Assembly (NCBI RefSeq): GCF_026107645.2 | Contig: NZ_JAPCHV010000015.1 | Coordinates: 62,001 to 126,000, forward strand | DNA: 64,000 bases | From: Flavobacterium sp. MFBS3-15 | Lineage (GTDB): Bacteria; Bacteroidota; Bacteroidia; Flavobacteriales; Flavobacteriaceae | Reading direction: 5' to 3' | Part shown: one piece after another, positions 17,544-26,764 of the stretch | Layout of the letters: each line of letters starts with the position of its first letter | How positions within the stretch are numbered: position 1 is the first letter of the stretch | The notes under the pieces: model-generated | What the model was told of the DNA's origin: nothing | The model's database searches: none | Seen by the model: only the letters and a program-made list of their open reading frames with translations | Program-made: the position numbers and the translations under genes

Positions 17544-17586
17544 AAACTTTAGTTCGGCTTCAACCGAACCAAACGAACTAAAGTTT
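17544..17586. promoter_or_regulatory. palindromic operator in front of the GbsR/MarR-type regulator
   Basis: A perfect 13-bp inverted repeat: AAACTTTAGTTCG at 17544-17556 and CGAACTAAAGTTT at 17574-17586. Inside it a second pair, GTTCGG (17552-17557) and CCGAAC (17564-17569), gives three GTTCG/CGAAC half-sites in 30 bp. The right arm ends on the first base pair of the -7 box of the regulator's promoter, so binding would block transcription. Likely the autoregulatory site of the efflux operon (inference). Confidence 0.7.
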
Positions 17587-17593
17587 ACCTTTG
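17586..17593 (+). promoter_or_regulatory. -7 box of the efflux operon promoter
   Basis: TACCTTTG matches TAnnTTTG, 15 bases before the ATG at 17609, and abuts the right arm of the operator palindrome. Confidence 0.65.
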
Positions 17594-17608
17594 CAAAAAA
17601 ATTTGAAT

Positions 17609-18097
17609 ATGGCCGACGTACAGAAAGAGCGTGAGGAATTGATTGAGTTGTTCGGGATCCATTTTGAAAAGTTCCACCACATGCCGCCCCTTGGGTCGCG
17701 CATTTTTGCCACCATCATACTCGATGCCTGTGGCAGGGGCATCACTTTTGAAGACCTGGTAGAACGCATGGGGGCAAGCAAAAGTTCTGTCTCCACCAAT
17801 GTGAACCTGCTGCTCAAGCTTGGGAAAATAAACTACTATACGCTTCCGGGCGACCGCAAAAAATATTACAAGCCATCACCCTTCAGTGAGCGTTTCAGCA
17901 ACTACATGAAAATGGTTGAACTTGAAAAAATCATCATCGACAAGATGCTGGATTACCGCCAAAAGACGGCTATGTGCAGCGCCGAAAAGGGCGATATCGA
18001 AAAGACAAAGGCGTATAAGGAACATGTATTGCAGATGGAAGAGCTGCTTACCAACACCATAAATAAGTTTAAGGAAATAGAAAACAACAACAAATAA
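17609..18097 (+). CDS. GbsR/MarR family transcriptional regulator
   Basis: 162 residues from the ATG at 17609; the frame stays open upstream to 17591, but those codons fall inside the -7 box. A winged helix-turn-helix lies around residues 30-95, with GITFEDLVERMGASKSSVST as the DNA-reading part, followed by a long C-terminal dimerisation helix rich in lysine and glutamate. The gene heads the RND efflux operon (30-bp gap to the adaptor gene), and a nested palindrome overlaps its promoter, so it is probably the local repressor and responds to a pump substrate. Confidence 0.85.
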   Translation: MADVQKEREELIELFGIHFEKFHHMPPLGSRIFATIILDACGRGITFEDLVERMGASKSSVSTNVNLLLKLGKINYYTLPGDRKKYYKPSPFSERFSNYMKMVELEKIIIDKMLDYRQKTAMCSAEKGDIEKTKAYKEHVLQMEELLTNTINKFKEIENNNK

Positions 18098-18126
18098 TCA
18101 TCAATCAGAAAACAAATAGTTACCCA

Positions 18127-19290
18127 ATGAAAAAAAGATTCTTAGCAGGCGCGATGGCTGCCTTACTTATCATAACATCCTGCGGCAAAAAAGAAGAGCA
18201 GGCCGCACAGGCCGCCCCGCCGCCAATGCCGTTCCCGGTAATGGCGATTGCCAAACAGGATGCCGTGATTTTTGAAGAATATACAGCGAGCCTTGAAGGC
18301 CAGCAAAACGTAGAGATACGCCCGAAGGTAAATGGCTTTATCCAAAAGATATATGTAGACGAAGGCCAGCAGGTAAAAAAGGGCCAGCTACTGTTTAAGC
18401 TCGAAACACAGACGCTTAACCAGGATGCCGCGGCGGCAAAGGCGAATGTTTCTGCCGCACAGGTAGAGGTGGACAGGCTGAAGCCGCTGGTGGACCGCAA
18501 AATCATCTCGAATGTACAGCTTGAGACTGCCAGGGCAAGACTGGCGCAGGCCAAAGCGGCCTACAGCAGTATCGCTGCCAACATTGGCTATGGTACAATA
18601 ACTTCACCGGTAAACGGTGTTATAGGGAGCCTTCCGTATAAAGAAGGCAGCCTCGTAAGCGCCACCAGCGAGATGCCGCTGACTACCGTTTCGGATACCA
18701 GGGGCATGCGTGCCTACTTTTCAATGAACGACAAGCAGATGATTAATTTCAGCAGGGAGTTTAAAGGTGCAACATTACAGGAGAAGCTTAAAAACACACC
18801 CGAAGTAAGCCTGTTGCTTGTTGACGGCAGCGAATATGAGCAAAAAGGAAAATTAGAGGCTGTTAACGGAATGGCGAATGCCGAGACAGGTACCACACAG
18901 TTCCGGGCCGACTTCCCCAACCCGGAGGCGATACTCAGGAGCGGCAGCAAAGCTACTGTACGCATACCCCTCGCGAAAAAAGGAGTGATACTCGTGCCGC
19001 AAAATGCCGTATTCGACATGCAGGGCAAGCAGATGGTATATGTTGTTGGCAAGGACAACACCGTGAAATCGAAAATACTGGACATTGCCACTACATCCGG
19101 GCTTAACTATATTGTTAGTGAAGGGCTTGAGGAAGGCGAGGTAATCGTTACGGAAGGTACAAGCAAACTGAAAGACGGCATGGCCATAGTGCCGCAGCCG
19201 GTTGCAGCACAGGAGGCTCCTGCCGCAACTGCCGATACTACAGCAGTATCCCAAACACAAACCAAAACAACAACCGTTACAAAGAAATAA
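18127..19290 (+). CDS. RND efflux periplasmic adaptor lipoprotein (AcrA/MexA type)
   Basis: 387 residues. A lipoprotein signal with lipobox IITSC anchors it to the membrane. It has the membrane-fusion layout: beta-barrel and lipoyl half-motifs (VRP-like segment QNVEIRPKVNGFIQKIYVDE), an alpha-hairpin rich in alanine and glutamine around residues 95-150, then the second lipoyl half GTITSPVNGVIGSL. The C-terminal 35 residues are alanine, threonine and glutamine-rich. It bridges the inner-membrane pump encoded 6 bp downstream and the outer-membrane channel. Confidence 0.93.
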   Translation: MKKRFLAGAMAALLIITSCGKKEEQAAQAAPPPMPFPVMAIAKQDAVIFEEYTASLEGQQNVEIRPKVNGFIQKIYVDEGQQVKKGQLLFKLETQTLNQDAAAAKANVSAAQVEVDRLKPLVDRKIISNVQLETARARLAQAKAAYSSIAANIGYGTITSPVNGVIGSLPYKEGSLVSATSEMPLTTVSDTRGMRAYFSMNDKQMINFSREFKGATLQEKLKNTPEVSLLLVDGSEYEQKGKLEAVNGMANAETGTTQFRADFPNPEAILRSGSKATVRIPLAKKGVILVPQNAVFDMQGKQMVYVVGKDNTVKSKILDIATTSGLNYIVSEGLEEGEVIVTEGTSKLKDGMAIVPQPVAAQEAPAATADTTAVSQTQTKTTTVTKK

Positions 19291-19296
19291 ACCAGG

Positions 19297-22200
19297 ATGC
19301 TAAAGACATTTATAGAAAGGCCGGTACTGAGTACCGTAATTTCGATATTGATAACCATATTGGGCGTACTTGGCCTTATGGCGCTGCCGGTAGAGCAGTA
19401 CCCCGAGATCGCCCCGCCAACGGTGCAGGTAACCGCTACCTACACCGGGGCAAATGCCGAGACGGTACTTAACAGCGTTATCGTTCCGCTTGAGGAAGAG
19501 ATCAACGGTGTGGAAGGGATGACCTATATGACCTCAACCGCATCGAATGACGGCGCAGCGACAATAAGCGTGTTCTTCGAACTGGGTGTAAACCCGGATA
19601 TTGCGGCGGTTAACGTACAGAACAGGGTATCGAGGGCCACCAGCAAGCTCCCTTCTGCTGTAGTGCAGACCGGGGTTACCACGCTGAAAAGCCAGACGAG
19701 TGCCTTGATGTTCCTTTCGCTGTACAGCAACAACAAGGAATATGACGGCACTTTTGTACAGAACTTTGCCAAGATCAATATCGTGCCAAAGCTGCAACGC
19801 GTAAAAGGTGTTGGGCAGGTAAACGTATTTGGAGGTAAGGACTACTCCATGCGTATATGGATAGACCCCCAGAAGATGGCTTCGCTAAACCTGGCGCCAA
19901 AAGACATCCAGGCTGCGCTGCAGGAACAGAATGTGGAGGCGGCTCCCGGTAAATTCGGCGAAAACGCACAGGGCGTCTATGAGTACGTTATTAAGTACAA
20001 AGGCCGCCTGTCCAAAGTAGAGGACTACGAAAACATCGTAGTTAAAGCGACCGGCAACGGCAACTTCGTACACCTGAAAGATGTAGCCAAAATAGAGCTC
20101 GGGGCCTTCAACTACGGCCAGAAGAACTACGGTATGGGCAAGGATGGGGTAGCCATAGGTATCTTCCAGACATCGGGCTCTAATGCCAACGATATTATCG
20201 AGGAAGTGATGGATATCATGCAGACAAGCAAAAAGAGCTTCCCTGAAGGCATAGAGTATGTGATACCGTTCAATACCAAAACCTTCCTGGACGCTTCTAT
20301 AGAAAAAGTGATCTCTACACTGGTAGAGGCTTTTATACTGGTATTTATCGTAGTGTTCCTCTTCCTGCAGGACCTGCGTTCCACGCTCATCCCGGCCATA
20401 GCGGTTCCGGTGGCTATTGTCGGCACCTTCTTCTTCCTGAATATATTCGGGTTCTCCATCAACCTGCTTACGCTGTTTGCACTGGTGCTGGCCATTGGTA
20501 TCGTGGTGGATGATGCCATAGTTGTGGTCGAGGCGGTACATGCCAAGCTGGACGAAGGCGAACGGTCTCCGCGCAAAGCGACCCTTTCGGCCATGAGCGA
20601 GATCACCGGCGCCATCGTTTCCATTACGTTGGTTATGGCGGCGGTATTCATCCCGGTATCGTTCCTGCAAGGGCCGTCGGGTGTGTTCTACCAGCAGTTT
20701 GCCATTACCCTTGCGGTTGCCATCCTGATTTCGGCGGTAAACGCGTTAACGCTCAGCCCCGCACTTTGTGCATTGCTGCTGAAGCCGCACGAAGAGGGTG
20801 AACACCATAAAAAGAACCTTAAAGAGCGTTTCTTTACCGCATTCAATGCCGGTTTCGACTCGATGAACAATAAATATACCCGTTCCCTTGGCTTCCTTGC
20901 CAGGAAAAAATGGATAACAGCCATTGCACTGCTTGCCTTTTGCGGGATAACGTACCTGCTTTTCAGCACAACCCCGTCAGGGTTTATACCAAATGAGGAC
21001 CGCGGCATCATCATGGCCGACCTTACCATGCCTCCGGGAACAACATTGGAAAAAACCGAGAAGGCGGTAAAACAATATGACTCGCTGCTGCAAACCATGC
21101 CTATGGTAGAAGCAAGGATGAACATTGTTGGATTCAGCTTATTGAACAGGGTGAACGGCGGTTCGTATGCCTTTAGCGTTATCAGGCTGAAAGACTGGAA
21201 AGAGCGTAAGGAACCAAACCAGTCGGTAGATGCCATTGTAGGCGAACTGTTTGCCAAAACAGCCGGTTTCAAGGATGCACGGATGCTGTTCTTTACGCCG
21301 CCAAGCGTACAGGGCTTCGGTTCGGCCGACGGCTTCGAATTCAAGATTGAGGATACTGGCGATGACGACTGGGCAACCGTAAGTAAGGTGAGCAACGAGT
21401 TTCTTGGCGAACTGATGAAGCGCCCCGAGATACAATATGCCATGACCAACTTCAACCCGGGCTTCCCGCAATACCAGATGGATATCAATGTGGAAAGGGC
21501 CAAGGATGCCGGTGTTGCGGTAAATGACATATTCAACACCATGCAGGGATATTACGGGGGGCTTTACACAACCGACTTCAACCGTTTTGGAAAGCAGTTC
21601 AGGGTAATGATCCAGGCGAAACCGGAAGACAGAGCCGATGAAAAATCGATAAACAACATTTACGTACGCAATGCCAACAACGAGATGGTAGCCATAAGCC
21701 AGTTCATCGACTTCAAGAAAATCTACGGGCCGGAAGTGGTATCGCGCTTCAACATGCTGAAAGCGGTAAACGTAAACGGTAAAGCCAACCCTGGCTTCAG
21801 CTCGGGCGACGCGATCAAGGCCATACAGGAAGTTGCCGCGCAGCATTTGCCAAAAACCTATACTTACGAATTCTCCGGTATGACGCGCGAGGAGATTATT
21901 GCGGGCAACCAGGCGATAGGGGTATTCCTTTTAAGCCTGATATTCGTGTACTTCCTTCTCAGTGCGCAGTATGAAAGTTATGTAGTGCCGCTTGCGGTAC
22001 TGCTGTCGCTCCCCGTGGGTATTGCCGGGGCCATCGGCTTTGTGAAGCTGGCCGGCCTTGAAAACAACATCTATTTCCAGGTGGCGCTCATCATGCTCAT
22101 AGGGCTTTTGGCGAAGAACGCCATTCTTATCGTAGAATTTGCCATACAGCGGCGCAAGCACGGCATGGGGCTTACCGAAGCTGCCATAGCGGGCGCAAAG

Positions 22201-22452
22201 GCACGTTTAAGGCCAATCCTCATGACATCGTTCGCCTTTATCTTCGGACTCCTTCCTTTAGCGCTGTCAAGCGGTGTAGGCGCAGTGGGTAACCGCTCGA
22301 TAGGCATGGGCGCTGTAGGCGGGATGCTTATAGGTACGATATTCGGTGTATTTGTAATACCGGTATTGTTCATCATATTCCAAAGCCTGCAGGAAAAAAT
22401 GACCGCGAGGCGCGAGGCAAGGGAAGCTGCACATGAATCTACTGAAGACTAA
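19297..22452 (+). CDS. RND efflux permease, HAE1 family (AcrB type)
   Basis: 1051 residues, full length for a drug-proton antiporter. Twelve membrane helices with two large periplasmic loops are evident. The proton-relay residues are intact: paired aspartates in helix 4 (LAIGIVVDDAIVVVEAV) and the lysine in helix 10 (LIGLLAKNAILIVEFA). The first loop begins QYPEIAPPTVQVTATYTGA, typical of hydrophobic and amphiphilic efflux pumps and unlike heavy-metal pumps. Substrates cannot be named. It is the third gene of the operon, 11 bp before the outer-membrane gene. Confidence 0.96.
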   Translation: MLKTFIERPVLSTVISILITILGVLGLMALPVEQYPEIAPPTVQVTATYTGANAETVLNSVIVPLEEEINGVEGMTYMTSTASNDGAATISVFFELGVNPDIAAVNVQNRVSRATSKLPSAVVQTGVTTLKSQTSALMFLSLYSNNKEYDGTFVQNFAKINIVPKLQRVKGVGQVNVFGGKDYSMRIWIDPQKMASLNLAPKDIQAALQEQNVEAAPGKFGENAQGVYEYVIKYKGRLSKVEDYENIVVKATGNGNFVHLKDVAKIELGAFNYGQKNYGMGKDGVAIGIFQTSGSNANDIIEEVMDIMQTSKKSFPEGIEYVIPFNTKTFLDASIEKVISTLVEAFILVFIVVFLFLQDLRSTLIPAIAVPVAIVGTFFFLNIFGFSINLLTLFALVLAIGIVVDDAIVVVEAVHAKLDEGERSPRKATLSAMSEITGAIVSITLVMAAVFIPVSFLQGPSGVFYQQFAITLAVAILISAVNALTLSPALCALLLKPHEEGEHHKKNLKERFFTAFNAGFDSMNNKYTRSLGFLARKKWITAIALLAFCGITYLLFSTTPSGFIPNEDRGIIMADLTMPPGTTLEKTEKAVKQYDSLLQTMPMVEARMNIVGFSLLNRVNGGSYAFSVIRLKDWKERKEPNQSVDAIVGELFAKTAGFKDARMLFFTPPSVQGFGSADGFEFKIEDTGDDDWATVSKVSNEFLGELMKRPEIQYAMTNFNPGFPQYQMDINVERAKDAGVAVNDIFNTMQGYYGGLYTTDFNRFGKQFRVMIQAKPEDRADEKSINNIYVRNANNEMVAISQFIDFKKIYGPEVVSRFNMLKAVNVNGKANPGFSSGDAIKAIQEVAAQHLPKTYTYEFSGMTREEIIAGNQAIGVFLLSLIFVYFLLSAQYESYVVPLAVLLSLPVGIAGAIGFVKLAGLENNIYFQVALIMLIGLLAKNAILIVEFAIQRRKHGMGLTEAAIAGAKARLRPILMTSFAFIFGLLPLALSSGVGAVGNRSIGMGAVGGMLIGTIFGVFVIPVLFIIFQSLQEKMTARREAREAAHESTED

Positions 22453-22463
22453 AACAGACACTA

Positions 22464-23876
22464 ATGAAACGCACCATATACAGAATACTGATAATTACCG
22501 TAGGCGGATTGCTGCTGCAATCGTGCTTTGCGGCCAGGGAATACAGCAGGCCGGACATTAAGGCCGAAAACCTGTACCGCACCGAAATAGTGGCTGCCGA
22601 TACTGTATCGATGGCCGATATGTCGTGGGACAAGCTGTTTACCGACCCTGCATTGCAGGGCCACATTAAAAAGGGTCTGCAGTATAACTTTGACATTAGG
22701 TTTGCCATGCAAAACATTGCGGCTGCCGAAGCCAGCCTGAAGCAGGGCAAAGCGGGTTACTTCCCTACCCTTAGCCTGGGGGCCGACTGGACCCACCAGG
22801 AGCTTTCCAAAAACACCCAGTTTGGACGCATCATCAGCCAGAGCGGCGGCGCGACCAACGTAGACCAGTACCAGGTTACCGCAACGCTTGGGTGGGAAGC
22901 CGACATTTGGGGCAAAATACGCAGCAATAAGCGCGCCTTCGCGGCAGCCTATATGCAGACCATCGCTGCCAACCAGGCGGTAAAAACCCAGGTAATTACC
23001 GATATTGCTGCACTGTACTACCAACTGCTTTCGCTGGATGCACAGCTGAAAGTAGCGCAGGAAACCCTCATCAACCGCGACCAGAGCATTGAAACCATAC
23101 TGGCGCTGAAGGACGCAGGCAGCGTAAACGAGGTGGGCGTAAAGCAGACCGAAGCGCAAAAATATGCCACCGAGCTGATCATTGAGGACCTGAAGAACAA
23201 CATTGTACTTTTGGAAAACAGCCTGAGCATACTGCTGGGCGAACCATCGCACACGATAGCACGCGGCACGTTCGACGCGCAGCAGCTGAACCCGGAAATA
23301 AAAGTAGGGCTGTCTACACAATTGCTGCGCAACCGTCCCGATGTGGTGGCGGCAGAGTTTGGTTTTGTGAATGCCTTTGAGCTGACCAATGTGGCACGCG
23401 CCAACTTTTACCCGCAGTTCAGGATTACCGGCACCGGAGGCTTGCAGAGCATTGAGCTGAAGGACTGGTTCAGTACCAACTCGCTTTTCGCCAATATCGT
23501 TACAGGGCTTACGGCCCCCATATTCAACGGCAGGCAGATTCGTACGCGCTACGAGATAACAAAAGCACAGCAGGAGCAGGCTCTGGTAAGGTTTCAGCAG
23601 GCGCTAATCAATGCCAGCAAAGAAGTGAGCGATGCACTGGCCAACTACGAAAATGAATCGCGCAAGATAACCATACGTGAAAAACAGGTGGACGCTCTGG
23701 GCAAAGCAGCCGATTATTCGGATGAACTGCTTACCTACGGATTGGTAAACTACCTTGAGGTACTTACCGCCAAAGACAATGCCCTGAACAGCGAGCTCCA
23801 GCTTATCGATAACCGGTACCAACAATACCTCGCCATCATAAATTTGTACAAAGCCCTTGGCGGCGGATGGCGCTAA
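22464..23876 (+). CDS. outer-membrane efflux channel lipoprotein (TolC/OprM/NodT type)
   Basis: 470 residues with a lipoprotein signal ending in LLLQSC, as in the OprM group. Two OEP repeats of long helices are visible, with the family segments LGWEADIWGKIRSNKRAF and the second half RPDVVAAEFGFVNAFELTNVARA. It would form the trimeric exit duct for the adaptor and permease encoded just upstream. A terminator with a perfect 7-bp GC stem follows 54 bp after the stop and ends the efflux operon. Confidence 0.93.
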   Translation: MKRTIYRILIITVGGLLLQSCFAAREYSRPDIKAENLYRTEIVAADTVSMADMSWDKLFTDPALQGHIKKGLQYNFDIRFAMQNIAAAEASLKQGKAGYFPTLSLGADWTHQELSKNTQFGRIISQSGGATNVDQYQVTATLGWEADIWGKIRSNKRAFAAAYMQTIAANQAVKTQVITDIAALYYQLLSLDAQLKVAQETLINRDQSIETILALKDAGSVNEVGVKQTEAQKYATELIIEDLKNNIVLLENSLSILLGEPSHTIARGTFDAQQLNPEIKVGLSTQLLRNRPDVVAAEFGFVNAFELTNVARANFYPQFRITGTGGLQSIELKDWFSTNSLFANIVTGLTAPIFNGRQIRTRYEITKAQQEQALVRFQQALINASKEVSDALANYENESRKITIREKQVDALGKAADYSDELLTYGLVNYLEVLTAKDNALNSELQLIDNRYQQYLAIINLYKALGGGWR

Positions 23877-23930
23877 AAGCATAATTGGACTTTCCGATTA
23901 TTTTAGATTAATTGTTTGTTTTATGTAGGG

Positions 23931-23964
23931 CCGCCCGTTGCAGCAATGTATCGGGCGGTTTTTT
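23931..23964 (+). terminator. intrinsic terminator of the efflux operon
   Basis: CCGCCCG (23931-23937) pairs with CGGGCGG (23952-23958), followed by six T. The upper part of the hairpin is TTGCA-GCAA-TGTAT, related to the CA-GCAA-TG tips of three terminators elsewhere in the window. Confidence 0.85.
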
Positions 23965-24034
23965 ATGTTGATAATTTTACACCTATATTAGAAAATAATC
24001 TTATGATTATTTTTACCTTTATCGAAAGTAAAGG

Positions 24035-25096
24035 ATGATGAAGCCGGAAAAAATCAAGGGGCAGGGCGCTGTGAGCAACGTGCACAACCATTTTATAAAA
24101 AACAGGTATGAGACCAGCATATACCAGGATGACTATGAGGAACAGGCAGCAAAGACAGAGATCATTGAAGTATTTCCCAAGACCATTGTCAACCCGGTAA
24201 AAAGCCCCGACCTGCCGATGGCCTACTCCATGAACCCCTATCAGGGGTGCGAGCACGGATGCGCCTACTGCTTTGCCCGGCCTACACACGAATACTGGGG
24301 CTACAGCGCCGGCATCGACTTTGAACGCAAGATCATGGTCAAAAAAAATGCGCCCGAACTATTGGAGCAATTCTTTAAAAAGCGGGGGTACAAACCCGAA
24401 TCGATACTCCTTTCCGGGAACACCGACTGCTACCAACCGATTGAGCGCAAATTGCAGATAACGCGCCGCATACTGCAAACCTTTCTTGACTACCGCCATC
24501 CGGTAAACATCCTGACCAAGAATGCCCTCGTGACCCGCGACCTTGATATACTTGTGCCATTGGCCGAGAAAAAGCTGGTAACGGTTTCCCTGAGCATTCC
24601 CACGACCAATGAGGAGCTGCGAAGGGCATTGGAACCCCGCACCTCGTCGGTCAACAGCAAGCTGCAGGCCATAGAAACGCTTTCGCAAAACGGCATCCCC
24701 GTCAACATCATGGTAGCGCCCATCATTCCGGGCCTCAACAGCATGGAGATACTGCCCACCCTGAAAACCATAGCCGAAAAAGGCGCGCACAGCTTTGGCT
24801 ATACGCTCGTCCGCCTTAACGATACCGTAGAACCCATTTTCATAGAATGGCTCGAACAGCATTACCCTGACCGAAAAGACAAGGTGCTCCACCAGATCGC
24901 CTCCATGCATGGCGGCAAACTTGGGGAAAAGCAGGTATACAAACGGCGTACGGGTGAGGGCAACATTGCTGAAATGATCCATACCACCTTTAAAGTCGGC
25001 AGGCAAAAGTACTTTTCGCACGACAAGGATGAGATATTCCGCCTGAGGACGGATCTGTTCGACGGGACCAAGGGAGAGCAATTGAGTTTGTTTTAG
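24035..25096 (+). CDS. PA0069-family radical SAM protein
   Basis: 353 residues. The [4Fe-4S]-binding cysteines are in YQGCEHGCAYCFARPTHEY (CxxxCxxC), and the family-typical stretches SGNTDCYQPIERKLQITR and VAPIIPGLNSMEI follow. The fold is related to spore photoproduct lyase-like radical SAM enzymes, but the substrate of PA0069-family proteins is unknown. The C-terminal extension, ending in TKGEQLSLF, is typical of the family. It stands alone between the efflux operon terminator and a 279-bp gap. Confidence 0.88.
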   Translation: MMKPEKIKGQGAVSNVHNHFIKNRYETSIYQDDYEEQAAKTEIIEVFPKTIVNPVKSPDLPMAYSMNPYQGCEHGCAYCFARPTHEYWGYSAGIDFERKIMVKKNAPELLEQFFKKRGYKPESILLSGNTDCYQPIERKLQITRRILQTFLDYRHPVNILTKNALVTRDLDILVPLAEKKLVTVSLSIPTTNEELRRALEPRTSSVNSKLQAIETLSQNGIPVNIMVAPIIPGLNSMEILPTLKTIAEKGAHSFGYTLVRLNDTVEPIFIEWLEQHYPDRKDKVLHQIASMHGGKLGEKQVYKRRTGEGNIAEMIHTTFKVGRQKYFSHDKDEIFRLRTDLFDGTKGEQLSLF

Positions 25097-25241
25097 CTTC
25101 GGTTAGTCCTGGTGAAGACGCCATTGGTATTTTAACGTGGGTTCGATATAACCAAGGCATGAAATATTTATTTTCAAAAGATATGCTTTAGATATAACTT
25201 TCCACTACTCTTAACCGGGAAAACTGTTTTGGTTTGAGCGT

Positions 25242-25266
25242 AGAGGCGTTGCAATGCAACGTCTCT
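25242..25266. repeat. REP-like palindrome in the gap before the GH16 gene
   Basis: AGAGGCGTTGCA and TGCAACGTCTCT form a 12-bp palindrome with a single G-T wobble. Elements with the core GTTGCATTGCAAC occur in many copies in some Bacteroidota genomes. The rest of the 25097-25375 gap shows no coding frame; no good promoter for the downstream gene was found, only TATATTTA at about 25346. Confidence 0.55.
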
Positions 25267-25375
25267 GCAACGACGCATAAGTTTAATTTCGATATGGAAT
25301 AAGGCCTTGTGATCAATTTTAAATCGAACTCACGTTATTTTAAATATATTTACGATTCCAAAACAACTGACATCT

Positions 25376-26461
25376 ATGAAACACATCTTCAGCGCAATGC
25401 TGCTGCTGGCCCTTGCCGGCTGCGGCTCAGACGACGGCGGGAACAACGAACCCAACAACAATAACCCCGACCCGGATCCCGTAGGCGAGCCTGTAATTAC
25501 CCAGTATGCGGGTTATACACTACTTTGGAACGACGAATTCACCGGAACGTCACTGGACCTTACCAAATGGAACTACGAGACCGGTACGGGCGTAAACGGC
25601 GACTTTGGCACCGGACAGCTTGACAGGGCCACCAACAGGGTTGAGAACGTAAAGCTGGGAACGGGAACGGTTAACGCGCCGGGCGAACTTTCCATCACCA
25701 CCCGAAGGGAGCAATATGTAGACCGCGACTATACCAGCGGCAGGATAAACACGCAGGGGAAATTTTCTGTCGGGCCTGGCTCGCGCATAGAGGCGCGCGT
25801 ATGGGCACGCGACGTGAAGTACAAGGGCCAGGGCTTTGCCTTCTGGATGATGCCTGCCGAGAAGCCCGCCGACCAGCCGCACATCATGTGGCCCCAGGGC
25901 GGCGAAATTGACATTATGGAATATGTTGGCGCCATACCTTACAATAACCTGGGCAGCGTGCACTATGCCTGGTTTTGGGAAAATAACCAGTACCAAAGCT
26001 GGAACCACGGCCACAAAGGCGGCTATTACAACTACGAGCAGCAGCAAAAACCGCAAACCAATCCGCAATATGGCGGCTGGCCTGTAACCGGCACTGACCC
26101 GAATGCCGGCAGCGGCGGCTACCACCTGTACCGCATCGACTGGTATGCCGACCGCATCGAGTTCAGCGTGGATGAGCACGTATACCACATCAACTATTTT
26201 AACGATGGCGATGCCTTCGGCAATGCCCCCGACGGCCAGGATGCCGATGCCACTGTAATTGTAGACGGCAAAAGGGTATTCAAGTCGGAGTACTCGCACC
26301 ACTTCCCGGAGTGGGAACCGTTTGACCATAAATTTTACATGATCTTATCTGCAGGTGTGGGCGGCAACGACAACATGACATACGGTGGGGCCATTGTACC
26401 CGAAGCCGTATTCCCGTGCACTACGCTGATTGACTATGTGAGGGTGTACAGGAGGGATTAA
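25376..26461 (+). CDS. glycoside hydrolase family 16 lipoprotein (laminarinase-like)
   Basis: 361 residues. The lipoprotein signal has lipobox ALAGC, and an aspartate, asparagine and glycine-rich linker of about 25 residues follows, a known export signal for surface lipoproteins in Bacteroidota. The GH16 jelly-roll begins at YTLLWNDEFTGTSLDLTKW; the catalytic motif is GGEIDIMEYVG, with two glutamates flanking the aspartate. Family members cut beta-1,3-glucans, agar, carrageenan or related glycans; the overall sequence is most like laminarinases. No SusC/SusD pair or other CAZyme lies next to it, so it is not part of an obvious utilisation locus. Confidence 0.9.
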   Translation: MKHIFSAMLLLALAGCGSDDGGNNEPNNNNPDPDPVGEPVITQYAGYTLLWNDEFTGTSLDLTKWNYETGTGVNGDFGTGQLDRATNRVENVKLGTGTVNAPGELSITTRREQYVDRDYTSGRINTQGKFSVGPGSRIEARVWARDVKYKGQGFAFWMMPAEKPADQPHIMWPQGGEIDIMEYVGAIPYNNLGSVHYAWFWENNQYQSWNHGHKGGYYNYEQQQKPQTNPQYGGWPVTGTDPNAGSGGYHLYRIDWYADRIEFSVDEHVYHINYFNDGDAFGNAPDGQDADATVIVDGKRVFKSEYSHHFPEWEPFDHKFYMILSAGVGGNDNMTYGGAIVPEAVFPCTTLIDYVRVYRRD

Positions 26462-26487
26462 GCCGTACACGAATATGGAATTTGTAG

Positions 26488-26760
26488 AAGTATAAGTACA
26501 ACGGCAAGGAATTGCAGGACGAACTGGGGCTTAACATGTACGACTACGGCGCAAGGAATTATGACCCAGCGTTGGGTAGGTGGATGAATATTGACCCGCT
26601 GGAGGAGAATAGCAGGAGATGGTCTCCATATAATTACTGTCAAAGCAATCCCATTTATTTTATAGACGCTGATGGAATGTCATTAGGTGATTTTATAAAT
26701 CAAAATGGTAAGGCAAGCAATAATGCCCCAGAAATATTTTGTTACACACCTAAAAAATAA
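26488..26760 (+). pseudogene. RHS-repeat core fragment (relic)
   Basis: From 26488 the frame reads [20 protein letters not shown] and then [20 protein letters not shown], the end of an RHS/YD-repeat core, finishing with [10 protein letters not shown] and a 26-residue tail. A TAG at 26485-26487 stops the frame directly upstream, and none of the many preceding YD repeats is present, so this is a 5'-truncated remnant of a large polymorphic toxin or surface protein. The tail after DADGM is where a toxin tip would begin and is more AT-rich than the core. It starts 26 bp after the GH16 stop codon. Confidence 0.8.
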
Positions 26761-26764
26761 TTCT

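Noticed and set aside
19885..20670. A 261-codon minus-strand frame in the efflux permease gene
   Set aside because: Antisense shadow of a well-conserved RND permease; composition is not protein-like.
25130..25160. tRNA-like GGTTCGATA segment
   Set aside because: No acceptor, D or anticodon stems can be drawn around it.
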